A stretch of DNA of 64,000 bases from Sepioteuthis lessoniana (Eukaryota; Mollusca; Cephalopoda; Myopsida; Loliginidae), in assembly GCA_963585895.1 (NCBI GenBank), contig CAUZXS010004392.1, positions 186,001 to 250,000 on the forward strand, read 5' to 3'. Shown here piece by piece: positions 1 to 9,712 of the stretch. The notes below the pieces were generated by a model, which was not told the origin of the DNA, searched no databases, and saw nothing but the letters and a program-made list of their open reading frames with translations. Position numbers and translations under genes: made by a program. How positions within the stretch are numbered: position 1 is the first letter of the stretch; each line of letters begins with the position of its first letter.

Positions 1-962
1 ACAAGCACTGGAATGCCGACATCTTTTGACTCAATCTTCTTCGCTGTGGCTGGACCCTCTCTTCTCTGCTACTGTCTCCGGAGTCCGGTGTTGACTGCCC
101 CTGTCCGTGGTTTCACGCCAACTCTCTGCTGTCCAGTCGCCAACTGCTCTCCTCCGGGTCCCGTCGTCAACTCCTGCCAGCTCCTTGGTCCAGCCAACTC
201 TCATTCGCGTCCCATTACCACTTTCGGATAAATATTTATTGTAATAAAAATAATTACAAATTTGGCACGAGGCCTAAAAATGGAGGGGGGAAGGCCGGTC
301 AACACTATCCTAATCTCTAACTTAACTAGACTCATTCACTGACCAATACATATCTCCAAGTTAAAAAAAAAACACCAAAATACCTCAATTAAACATATCA
401 CTATCAAACTGCATTCACCAAAAACAACAATCACCAAAACAACACTAATGCTCCATGAACTTCTAAACTTATTCCCATATTTACAGAGTGAGGGGTGGGG
501 AACAATTTGAAAAAAACTAAACGAACGCTATATACATATTTATTTACAATTCCCCTAAAAACGAAAGATGAACAAAACATATATAAATTACGATGGTTAG
601 TATGGGGTCCCCCCCCACGTACTAAAACATGGCAGAAAGAGGAGTTAACCAGTCGAAAATAGTGTCGAAGGAGGAAAAATAAACAAATAGGATAAATAAT
701 TGGTAAAAAATATAAGTAAACAATAAACATGAAATAACATAAGCCCTCCATCGCACTCCTGGAGAACTCCAGTTCCTGTCATCTAACAGAGGGGAAGGGA
801 AGGGAGAGTAAAACAAAAGAAGGGGACAAAAAAGGGGGGGGGGGCCCAATGACCGTGCATACTCTAGCTAACTAAATTAGGAACAAAGTAAATCAAAAAT
901 CGCCTAAAAAATTCTAACTTACCTGGGCTGGGTGGTCACGTCCTTCCGGTAACTCAAAATTC

Positions 963-2095
963 TCAAGTCCCTGGGATGTCCAAGCAGAAAATAAGGTTGG
1001 CTCCTACCACGCGACACAAGCGCGCAACAGTTACCCACCTTTCGCCAAACTCCAGTGAAGAGAGTCTCTTTCTCTCAGAATGGATTTTCACTTTAATTTG
1101 GTGTTTGAAAAATGCCACCAGGGTCTGAGAAGAAAAAGACTCATCCTCGCAGAGTTCCTTCTTTCTTGTCGTCCAAATCACGACACGCATAACGCCGAGT
1201 AAGCAGAGAAACAGATAATCTCGGTACCACATTGCTGCACACAGAACTGGCTTCCAGGACAAAAAACTTTCCATTGAGGATGCGGACCATGTAGCCTTCA
1301 AGAAGCTTGCACAGCGGCCGTACGACCGGGCAATGAAAGAACACCGCACCGGCCGCACTCAGGCGAAATGGCCTGTTGCGCTGCAAACAATTTCTTGCCG
1401 ACCCAGAGGGCATTCCGAATGACCAGCCAGGTAAGGGAAGCCTCGTCATTATTGAGACACCTCATCCTGGGGGCCCAAGGCCACAGTAAGCGAGCCTCCG
1501 CCTCCGTCACACCGAGCTCGCCAATCAGACCATCGCTAGCGGCCTCCTGACTAAACAAACGATATAATGCCCTACTCGACAACGGCTAGCTGTCAGAGAG
1601 ACCTGTCTGCAGCCGAGAGAGAACTTTAAAAGCATGCCGGCACTCGCGATAGAAGGGGCATTCGCGTCTAGGCAACCGATGGGCCTCCCCATCAGCAGAA
1701 TGCACACTTCTTAGCGACGGGAAAGATTGTTTAGCGTATTCTTTCCAGACGCTTCCCGCCGCCGTGTCTCGTGAACACATCCGATCTAGGAAAGTAAGAC
1801 GCAAAGTATGGCGCCGTACCTCGACGTTAGGCACTCCTAGACCGCCTTCGGAAGGGTGAAGGTAACAGATCGCCCGTCGCACCAAAGGATGTCTCTTAGC
1901 CCAGAGAAACTGGAAGAGAATCCTTTCCAGCTTTAATAGGATGGTGGCCGGGATAGGAAGCACTGAAAGTCGGTATACGGCTAGGGAGTAGATGTGCGAA
2001 CTGCAAACCTCTGCCCGTCCCTTAAGGGAAAGCCTTCTACGTAGCCACAACTCAGTTGCGGCTACGACCTTTTCCAGTACTTCCGACCAATTCAT
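963..2095 (-). pseudogene. LINE ORF2 post-RT region and tail, broken (unit 1)
   Basis: The frame begins MNWSEVLEKV at 2095, after the lost RT core. It continues 169 codons to a premature TAG at 1586-1588 (Gln170 in B copies) and resumes as 94 codons to 1298. CGRCG (first half of a CCHC finger) ends homology in this frame. The second half (FFHCPVVRPLCKLLEG) is in another frame (1141-1449), and the C-terminal tail (MRVVIWTTRKK, then HQIKVKI) is in a third frame (963-1358). At least two frameshifts and one stop separate these parts. Confidence 0.85.
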
Positions 2096-3204
2096 ATCCA
2101 GGTGCGAAAATCCACCCCGAAGCCGGCCGAAGAGAAGACAGCCTCCAGAAAAGCATGGTCAACCCTATCAAGGGCCTTGGACTGATCTAAATTGATCAGC
2201 ACGGCATTTCCGTCGACTTTTTCTACGATCGTGCGAACCAGATGAAGACTGTCCTGGATAGTCCTACCCTTTACAGCACAAGTCTGTTCGGGGCAAATCA
2301 GACTAGGCAGGACAGTCTGCAAACGGTTTGCTAAGATCTTCGCCAAAATCTTTAAGTCAGTGTTTAACATCGTTAAAGGGCGAAAGTTACTAATCCCATC
2401 CCCACCATGTTTGTTCTTACGAAGCAACTTCACTATACCCCTGGTGAAGCGTCTGGGTATGGTACCCTGCCTCATCCAGTTGTTATAGATGGTTGCCAGC
2501 AAGAGGACAAACATGTGCGACAACCTCAAGTACACTTCGTAGGGCAGAACGTCAATTCCGGGAGACTTATCCAGCCCGACCGACTTCAGTGCATCCCGAA
2601 TCTCCTCCTCCTTTATGCGCCCCTCACACCCAGCCGCTTCAGTCGCCGAAAGAGGAGGGAAGTCGGCAAGATAGGTGTCTAACTGAGCAGAACTCAGTCC
2701 GGGCTCCCTGGTGAAAAGCTTCAAGAAATACTGTCGGAACTCCCCACAGATGGCTTCGTTTGTAGTTCGACGTTGCCCCTCCGGCGATGTGACACTGGCG
2801 ATATGCCGATCTGTTGCATGCCTGACTTCCTCGGCCCGTAGTTCCTGGGCCATATTCGTCACCTCGCAGGGTATTCTTTTAAACCTAGCCCTAACTACCA
2901 GAGCTTGGTACTCCTTAATTTGCAAGGAGGCCAGCTCGGCCTTAGCTACGTTAACTTGCCCACTATCTCCCGCCAACACCGCCCTATCTAGTTTATCCTT
3001 AATCGACCTTTGCTCCGCTACTCTGGCTGACTTGAGTCTCCTACTATAGTCGGCAGCAAAGGATCTAATGCTATCCTTAAGGTTAGCCCACCAACTACTA
3101 CCCGTAATAGCCCCCGTCAATTCCCGCTTTATCGTTAGTTCTAGCTGGTTCCGGAAGTCAGCCTCCACCAAAAGGGAAAGGTTGAACTTCCAGTAACCAG
3201 ACAT
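2092..3204 (-). pseudogene. LINE ORF2 fragment: linker and RT blocks up to motif A (unit 1)
   Basis: 370-codon ORF. Residues 1-200 are the linker between endonuclease and RT (begins MSGYWKFN). LDKSPGIDVLPYEVY at about 211-225 and NFRPLTMLN at about 273-281 are the first RT blocks. INLDQSKALDRVDH at about 337-350 is motif A with Asp340 and Asp346; most LINEs have Phe where this haplotype has Leu345. The ORF stops at DFRTWI, so motif B, the YxDD of motif C, and motif D are missing and the RT cannot be active. Its TGA overlaps the ATG of the next frame (ATGA). Leu at 234. The ATG is probably not the original start, because ORF2 begins far upstream in an intact element. Confidence 0.9.
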
Positions 3205-3215
3205 CCTACATCTAG

Positions 3216-3263
3216 CGTGTGCGCACTATCGCTAGCGTGGGTTACTAGCGAAAATTCCACAAG
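3216..3263 (-). pseudogene. Possible endonuclease C-terminal remnant, out of frame
   Basis: On the minus strand one frame reads LVEFSLVTHASDSAHT. In L1/Tx1-type LINEs the endonuclease ends with an SDH motif followed by a hydrophobic beta strand of this kind, then a linker leading to a GYW-type motif. Here the SDH is absent, the frame differs from the downstream RT ORF, and a TAG lies in the RT frame eight codons before its ATG. This suggests a truncation right after the endonuclease active-site region plus a frameshift. Identification is from recalled family features and is weak. Repeated in every unit. Confidence 0.3.
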
Positions 3264-3272
3264 CACTGGAAT
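3254..3272. repeat. Short inverted repeat at the leader/LINE junction
   Basis: ATTCCA and TGGAAT form perfect six-base arms around a seven-base loop. The repeat lies where LINE-like coding sequence gives way to the GC-rich leader, and it recurs in every copy. It may mark an old junction or be chance. Confidence 0.4.
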
Positions 3273-3485
3273 GCCGACATCTTTTGACTCAATCTTCTTC
3301 GCTGTGGCTGGACCCTCTCTTCTCTGCTACTGTCTCCGGAGTCCGGTGTTGACTGCCCCTGTCCGTGGTTTCACGCCAACTCTCTGCTGTCCAGTCGCCA
3401 ACTGCTCTCCTCCGGGTCCCGTCGTCAACTCCTGCCAGCTCCTTGGTCCAGCCAACTCTCATTCGCGTCCCATTACCACTTTCGG
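3264..3485 (-). other. GC-rich leader of the unit (shown in unit 2)
   Basis: About 220 bases between the AT-rich spacer and the LINE reading frames, present at offset 5-225 of every unit. It is GC-rich and, on the minus strand, purine-rich, with short internal echoes (GCCAACT occurs three times on the plus strand). The 90-codon plus-strand frame across it shows no family features and is probably chance. It could be the original 5' untranslated or promoter region of the LINE joined to ORF2 by an internal deletion, or host DNA captured in the unit. Neither is proven. Confidence 0.4.
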
Positions 3486-3497
3486 ATAAATATTTAT
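3486..3497. other. 12-base AT palindrome at spacer edge
   Basis: ATAAATATTTAT is a perfect palindrome at the boundary between the GC-rich leader and the AT-rich spacer, and is present in every copy (228-239 in unit 1). It overlaps the minus-strand AATAAA. It may be chance in AT-rich DNA. Confidence 0.5.
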
Positions 3498-3498
3498 T
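3493..3498 (-). promoter_or_regulatory. Candidate poly(A) signal AATAAA (unit 2; offset 235 in all units)
   Basis: Canonical AATAAA on the minus strand, about 34 bases downstream of a good 3' splice-site motif. It would end a minus-strand transcript near the boundary of two units. It sits in very AT-rich sequence, so chance occurrence is possible. Confidence 0.35.
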
Positions 3499-3531
3499 GT
3501 AATAAAAATAATTACAAATTTGGCACGAGGC

Positions 3532-4176
3532 CTAAAAATGGAGGGGGGAAGGCCGGTCAACACTATCCTAATCTCTAACTTAACTAGACTCATTCACTGA
3601 CCAATACATATCTCCAAGTTAAAAAAAAACACCAAAATACCTCAATTAAACATATCACTATCAAACTGCATTCACCAAAAACAACAATCACCAAAACAAC
3701 ACTAATGCTCCATGAACTTCTAAACTTATTCCCATATTTACAGAGTGAGGGTGGGGGGAACAATTTGAAAAAAACTAAACGAACGCTATATACATATTTA
3801 TTTACAATTCCCCTAAAAACGAAAGATGAACAAAACATATATAAATTACGATGGTTAGTATGGGGTCCCCCCCCACGTACTAAAACATGGCAGAAAGAGG
3901 AGTTAACCAGTCGAAAATAGTGTCGAAGGAGGAAAAATAAACAAATAGGATAAATAATTGGTAAAAAATATAAGTAAACAATAAACATGAAATAACATAA
4001 GCCCTCCATCGCACTCCTGGAGAACTCCAATTCCTGTCATCTAACAGAGGGGAAGGGAAGGGAGAGTAAAACAAAAGAAGGGGACAAAAAAGGGGGGGCC
4101 CAATGACCGTGCATACTCTAGCTAACTAAATTAGGAACAAAGTAAATCAAAAATCGCCTAAAAAATTCTAACTTAC
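3532..4176 (-). other. Candidate spliceosomal intron (unit 2)
   Basis: On the minus strand the nine bases CAGGTAAGT (plus 4171-4179) are a perfect 5' splice site. 645 bases downstream lies a pyrimidine tract ending TTTTTAG (AG at plus 3532-3533). A branch-point-like TGTTGAC (plus 3556-3562) puts its A 25 bases from the splice site. Donor, branch point, tract and acceptor are in the expected order and spacing, and the interval is AT-rich. The same motifs are in all units at offsets about 274-918 (274-922 in unit 1, where it is 649 long). No transcript evidence is available; it may be chance within a 3' untranslated region. Confidence 0.35.
4049..4098 (+). other. G-rich purine tract with G-quadruplex potential (unit 2)
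   Basis: G runs of 4, 3, 3, 4 and 7 are separated by short purine or A-rich stretches. The last run varies in length between copies (7, 8 or 11), typical of slippage. Present in all units. Confidence 0.4.
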
Positions 4177-4216
4177 CTGGGCTGGGTGGTCACGTCCTTC
4201 CGGTAACTCAAAATTC

Positions 4217-5349
4217 TCAAGTCCCTGGGATGTCCAAGCTGAAAATAAGGTTGGCTCCTACCACGCGACACAAGCGCGCAACAGTTACCCACCTTTCGCC
4301 AAACTCCAGTGAAGAGAGTCTCTTTCTCTCAGAATGGATTTTCACTTTAATTTGGTGTTTGAAAAATGCCACCAGGGTCTGAGAAGAAAAAGACTCATCC
4401 TCGCAGAGTTCCTTCTTTCTTGTCGTCCAAATCACGACACGCATAACGCCGAGTAAGCAGAGAAACAGAAAATCTCGGTACCACATTGCTGCACACAGAA
4501 CTGGCTTCCAGGACAAAAAACTTTCCATTGAGGATGCGGACCATTTAGCCTTCAAGAAGCTTGCACAGCGGCCGTACGACCGGGCAATGAAAGAACACCG
4601 CACCGGCCGCACTCAGGCGAAATGGCCTGTTGCGCTGCAAACAATTTCTTGCCGACCCAGAGGGCATTCCGAATGACCAGCCAGGTAAGGGAAGCCTCGT
4701 CATTATTGAGACACCTCATCCTGGGGGCCCAAGGCCACAGTAAGCGAGCCTCCGCCTCCGTCACACCGAGCTCGCCAATCAGACCATCGCTAGCGGCCTC
4801 CTGACTAAACAAACGATATAATGCCCTACTCGACAACGGCTGGCTGTCAGAGAGACCTGTCTGCAGCCGAGAGAGAACTTTAAAAGCATGCCGGCACTCG
4901 CGATAGAAGGGGCATTCGCGTCTAGGCAACCGATGGGCCTCCCCATCAGCAGAATGCACACTTCTTAGCGACGGGAAAGATTGTTTAGCGTATTCTTTCC
5001 AGACGCTTCCCGCCGCCGTGTCTCGTGAACACATCCGATCTAGGAAAGTAAGACGCAAAGTATGGCGCCGTACCTCGACGTTAGGCACTCCTAGACCGCC
5101 TTCGGAAGGGTGAAGGTAATAGATCGCCCGTCGCACCAAAGGATGTCTCTTAGCCCAGAGAAACTGGAAGAGAATCCTTTCCAGCTTTAATAGGATGGTG
5201 GCCGGGATAGGAAGCACTGAAAGTCGGTATACGGCTAGGGAGTAGATGTGCGAACTGCAAACCTCTGCCCGTCCCTTAAGGGAAAGCCTTCTACGTAGCC
5301 ACAACTCAGTTGCGGCTACGACCTTTTCCAGTACTTCCGACCAATTCAT
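4217..5349 (-). pseudogene. LINE ORF2 post-RT region and tail (unit 2)
   Basis: The first frame is uninterrupted for 265 codons (4552-5349). It has Gln170 in place of the stop and ends shortly after Cys247/Cys250 of the finger. The finger's second half is interrupted by a TAA (from TTA at about 4545) in addition to the frameshift. The 131-codon tail frame (4217-4612) overlaps the end of the 265-codon frame. Confidence 0.85.
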
Positions 5350-6458
5350 ATCCAGGTGCGAAAATCCACCCCGAAGCCGGCCGAAGAGAAGACAGCCTCC
5401 AGAAAAGCATGGTCAACCCTATCAAAGGCCTTGGACTGATCTAAATTGATCAGCACGGCATTTCCGTCGACTTTTTCTACGATCGTGCGAACCAGATGAA
5501 GACTGTCCTGGATAGTCCTACCCTTTACAGCACAAGTCTGTTCGGGGCAAATCAGACTAGGCAGGACAGTCTGCAAACGGTTTGCTAAGATCTTCGCCAA
5601 AATCTTTAAGTCAGTGTTTAACATCGTTAAAGGGCGAAAGTTACTAATCCCATCCCCACCATGTTTGTTCTTACGAAGCAACTTCACTATACCCCTGGTG
5701 AAGCGTCTGGGTATGGTACCCTGCCTCATCCAGTTGTTATAGATGGTTGCCAGCAAGGAGACAAACATGTGCGACAACCTCAAGTACACTTCGTAGGGCA
5801 GAACGTCAATTCCGGGAGACTTATCCAGCCCGACCGACTTCAGTGCATCCCGAATCTCCTCCTCCTTTATGCGCCCCTCACACCCAGCCGCTTCAGTCGC
5901 CGAAAGAGGAGGGAAGTCGGCAAGATAGGTGTCTAACTGAGCAGAACTCAGTCCGGGCTCCCTGGTGAAAAGCTTCAAGAAATACTGTCGGAACTCCCCA
6001 CAGATGGCTTCGTTTGTAGTTCGACGTTGCCCCTCCGGCGATGTGACACTGGCGATATGCCGATCTGTTGCATGCCTGACTTCCTCGGCCCGTAGTTCCT
6101 GGGCCATATTCGTCACCTCGCAGGGTATTCTTTTAAACCTAGCCCTAACTACCAGAGCTTGGTACTCCTTAATTTGCAAGGAGGCCAGCTCGGCCTTAGC
6201 TACGTTAACTTGCCCACTATCTCCCGCCAACACCGCCCTATCTAGCTTATCCTTAATCGACCTTTGCTCCGCTACTCTGGCTGACTTGAGTCTCCTACTA
6301 TAGTCGGCAGCAAAGGATCTAATGCTATCCTTAAGGTTAGCCCACCAACTACTACCCGTAATAGCCCCCGTCAATTCCCGCTTTATCGTTAGTTCTAGCT
6401 GGTTCCGGAAGTCAGCCTCCACCAAAAGGGAAAGGTTGAACTTCCAGTAACCAGACAT
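5346..6458 (-). pseudogene. LINE ORF2 RT fragment (unit 2)
   Basis: 370 codons, B-type: Ser234 and Phe345, so motif A reads the usual AFD. It has the same motif content and terminal loss of motifs B to D as unit 1. This is the commonest protein version in the array. Confidence 0.9.
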
Positions 6459-7470
6459 CCTACATCTAGCGTGTGCGCACTATCGCTAGCGTGGGTTACT
6501 AGCGAAAATTCCACAAGCACTGGAATGCCGACATCTTTTGACTCAATCTTCTTCGCTGTGGCTGGACCCTCTCTTCTCTGCTACTGTCTCCGGAGTCCGG
6601 TGTTGACTGCCCCTGTCCGTGGTTTCACGCCAACTCTCTGCTGTCCAGTCGCCAACTGCTCTCCTCCGGGTCCCGTCGTCAACTCCTGCCAGTTCCTTGG
6701 TCCAGCCAACTCTCATTCGCGTCCCATTACCACTTTCGGATAAATATTTATTGTAATAAAAATAATTACAAATTTGGCACGAGGCCTAAAAATGGAGGGG
6801 GGAAGGCCGGTCAACACTATCCTAATCTCTAACTTAACTAGACTCATTCACTGACCAATACATATCTCCAAGTTAAAAAAAAACACCAAAATACCTCAAT
6901 TAAACATATCACTATCAAACTGCATTCACCAAAAACAACAATCACCAAAACAACACTAATGCTCCATGAACTTCTAAACTTATTCCCATATTTACAGAGT
7001 GAGGGGGGGGGGAACAATTTGAAAAAAACTAAACGAACGCTATATACATATTTATTTACAATTCCCCTAAAAACGAAAGATGAACAAAACATATATAAAT
7101 TACGATGGTTAGTATGGGGTCCCCCCCCACGTACTAAAACATGGCAGAAAGAGGAGTTAACCAGTCGAAAATAGTGTCGAAGGAGGAAAAATAAACAAAT
7201 AGGATAAATAATTGGTAAAAAATATAAGTAAACAATAAACATGAAATAACATAAGCCCTCCATCGCACTCCTGGAGAACTCCAATTCCTGTCATCTAACA
7301 GAGGGGAAGGGAAGGGAGAGTAAAACAAAAGAAGGGGACAAAAATGGGGGGGCCCAATGACCGTGCATACTCTAGCTAACTAAATTAGGAACAAAGTAAA
7401 TCAAAAATCGCCTAAAAAATTCTAACTTACCTGGGCTGGGTGGTCACGTCCTTCCGGTAACTCAAAATTC

Positions 7471-8603
7471 TCAAGTCCCTGGGATGTCCAAGCTGAAAAT
7501 AAGGTTGGCTCCTACCACGCGACACAAGCGCGCAACAGTTACCCACCTTTCGCCAAACTCCAGTGAAGAGAGTCTCTTTCTCTCAGAATGGATTTTCACT
7601 TTAATTTGGTGTTTGAAAAATGCCACCAGGGTCTGAGAAGAAAAAGACTCATCCTCGCAGAGTTCCTTCTTTCTTGTCGTCCAAATCACGACACGCATAA
7701 CGCCGAGTAAGCAGAGAAACAGAAAATCTCGGTACCACATTGCTGCACACAGAACTGGCTTCCAGGACAAAAAACTTTCCATTGAGGATGCGGACCATTT
7801 AGCCTTCAAGAAGCTTGCACAGCGGCCGTACGACCGGGCAATGAAAGAACACCGCACCGGCCGCACTCAGGCGAAATGGCCTGTTGCGCTGCAAACAATT
7901 TCTTGCCGACCCAGAGGGCATTCCGAATGACCAGCCAGGTAAGGGAAGCCTCGTCATTATTGAGACACCTCATCCTGGGGGCCCAAGGCCACAGTAAGCG
8001 AGCCTCCGCCTCCGTCACACCGAGCTCGCCAATCAGACCATCGCTAGCGGCCTCCTGACTAAACAAACGATATAATGCCCTACTCGACAACGGCTGGCTG
8101 TCAGAGAGACCTGTCTGCAGCCGAGAGAGAACTTTAAAAGCATGCCGGCACTCGCGATAGAAGGGGCATTCGCGTCTAGGCAACCGATGGGCCTCCCCAT
8201 CAGCAGAATGCACACTTCTTAGCGACGGGAAAGATTGTTTAGCGTATTCTTTCCAGACGCTTCCCGCCGCCGTGTCTCGTGAACACATCCGATCTAGGAA
8301 AGTAAGACGCAAAGTATGGCGCCGTACCTCGACGTTAGGCACTCCTAGACCGCCTTCGGAAGGGTGAAGGTAATAGATCGCCCGTCGCACCAAAGGATGT
8401 CTCTTAGCCCAGAGAAACTGGAAGAGAATCCTTTCCAGCTTTAATAGGATGGTGGCCGGGATAGGAAGCACTGAAAGTCGGTATACGGCTAGGGAGTAGA
8501 TGTGCGAACTGCAAACCTCTGCCCGTCCCTTAAGGGAAAGCCTTCTACGTAGCCACAACTCAGTTGCGGCTACGACCTTTTCCAGTACTTCCGACCAATT
8601 CAT
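7471..8603 (-). pseudogene. LINE ORF2 post-RT region and tail (unit 3)
   Basis: 265-codon frame (7806-8603) plus 131-codon tail frame (7471-7866). Finger frame stopped by TAA, as in unit 2. Confidence 0.85.
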
Positions 8604-9712
8604 ATCCAGGTGCGAAAATCCACCCCGAAGCCGGCCGAAGAGAAGACAGCCTCCAGAAAAGCATGGTCAACCCTATCAAAGGCCTTGGACTGATCTAAAT
8701 TGATCAGCACGGCATTTCCGTCGACTTTTTCTACGATCGTGCGAACCAGATGAAGACTGTCCTGGATAGTCCTACCCTTTACAGCACAAGTCTGTTCGGG
8801 GCAAATCAGACTAGGCAGGACAGTCTGCAAACGGTTTGCTAAGATCTTCGCCAAAATCTTTAAGTCAGTGTTTAACATCGTTAAAGGGCGAAAGTTACTA
8901 ATCCCATCCCCACCATGTTTGTTCTTACGAAGCAACTTCACTATACCCCTGGTGAAGCGTCTGGGTATGGTACCCTGCCTCATCCAGTTGTTATAGATGG
9001 TTGCCAGCAAGGAGACAAACATGTGCGACAACCTCAAGTACACTTCGTAGGGCAGAACGTCAATTCCGGGAGACTTATCCAGCCCGACCGACTTCAGTGC
9101 ATCCCGAATCTCCTCCTCCTTTATGCGCCCCTCACACCCAGCCGCTTCAGTCGCCGAAAGAGGAGGGAAGTCGGCAAGATAGGTGTCTAACTGAGCAGAA
9201 CTCAGTCCGGGCTCCCTGGTGAAAAGCTTCAAGAAATACTGTCGGAACTCCCCACAGATGGCTTCGTTTGTAGTTCGACGTTGCCCCTCCGGCGATGTGA
9301 CACTGGCGATATGCCGATCTGTTGCATGCCTGACTTCCTCGGCCCGTAGTTCCTGGGCCATATTCGTCACCTCGCAGGGTATTCTTTTAAACCTAGCCCT
9401 AACTACCAGAGCTTGGTACTCCTTAATTTGCAAGGAGGCCAGCTCGGCCTTAGCTACGTTAACTTGCCCACTATCTCCCGCCAACACCGCCCTATCTAGC
9501 TTATCCTTAATCGACCTTTGCTCCGCTACTCTGGCTGACTTGAGTCTCCTACTATAGTCGGCAGCAAAGGATCTAATGCTATCCTTAAGGTTAGCCCACC
9601 AACTACTACCCGTAATAGCCCCCGTCAATTCCCGCTTTATCGTTAGTTCTAGCTGGTTCCGGAAGTCAGCCTCCACCAAAAGGGAAAGGTTGAACTTCCA
9701 GTAACCAGACAT
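8600..9712 (-). pseudogene. LINE ORF2 RT fragment (unit 3)
   Basis: 370 codons; protein identical to the unit 2 version (Ser234, Phe345). Confidence 0.9.

Larger units (their letters stand above)
1..3258 (-). repeat. Array unit 1, haplotype A1
   Basis: Longest copy (3258). The G run at 834-844 has 11 G against 7 in most copies, and the A run near 363-372 has 10. Diagnostic bases are A-type throughout: G772, T1215, GTA at 1291, TAG-creating A1588, and the 'agaggac' form near 2505. Private change: A at 986, giving Cys for Ser in the tail frame. Confidence 0.97.
3499..4216 (-). other. AT-rich spacer or 3' untranslated region (unit 2)
   Basis: About 700 bases with no supported gene. It contains an A run (9-10), interrupted G runs, an eight-C run at 3867-3874 and a purine tract at 4049-4098. 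The longest minus-strand frames (146 and 64 codons here) are rich in Phe, Tyr, Leu and Ile, as expected of translated AT-rich DNA, and the longer one changes length with the homopolymers, so it was not called as a gene. The region lies where the LINE 3' untranslated region should be. The same description applies to offsets about 240-957 of every unit. Confidence 0.6.
3259..6512 (-). repeat. Array unit 2, haplotype B1 (reference copy)
   Basis: A 3254-base copy with the commonest haplotype, shared with units 3, 6, 11, 14, 16 and 19. No private change was noticed, so it is used here as the reference for sub-unit features. Layout by unit offset: leader about 5-225; AT-rich spacer about 226-957; tail and C-terminal LINE frames 959-2091; RT ORF 2088-3200. 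Confidence 0.97.

Noticed and set aside
1427-1437. Second donor-like motif CAGGTAAGG on the plus strand inside the post-RT region
   Set aside because: It is on the strand opposite to the LINE and to the other gene-like signals, and no suitably placed partner acceptor was identified.
3212-3250. Three CTAGCG hexamers just upstream of the RT ORF as possible protein-binding sites
   Set aside because: Spacing is irregular (20 and 13 bases) and part of the stretch reads as a coding remnant; chance is adequate.
3217-3489. 90-codon plus-strand frame across the leader
   Set aside because: It lies opposite the LINE remnant, is rich in Pro, Ser and Cys as expected from a pyrimidine-rich strand, and has no recognisable motif.
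3523-3531. GGCACGAGG, which resembles the adapter remnant found in many old cDNA libraries
   Set aside because: It is present at the same place in every unit inside continuous sequence, so it is part of the repeat and not library contamination.
3590-4030. 146-codon minus-strand frame in the AT-rich spacer, repeated in many units
   Set aside because: Composition is that of translated AT-rich DNA (Phe, Tyr, Leu, Ile). It includes homopolymers whose length changes alter the frame (146, 145, 139, 113, 106, 96 or 89 codons in different copies), and no family features are seen.
5965-6303. Plus-strand frames of 60-112 codons opposite the RT and post-RT regions
   Set aside because: Antisense shadows of the LINE frames; only the minus-strand translations match a known family.
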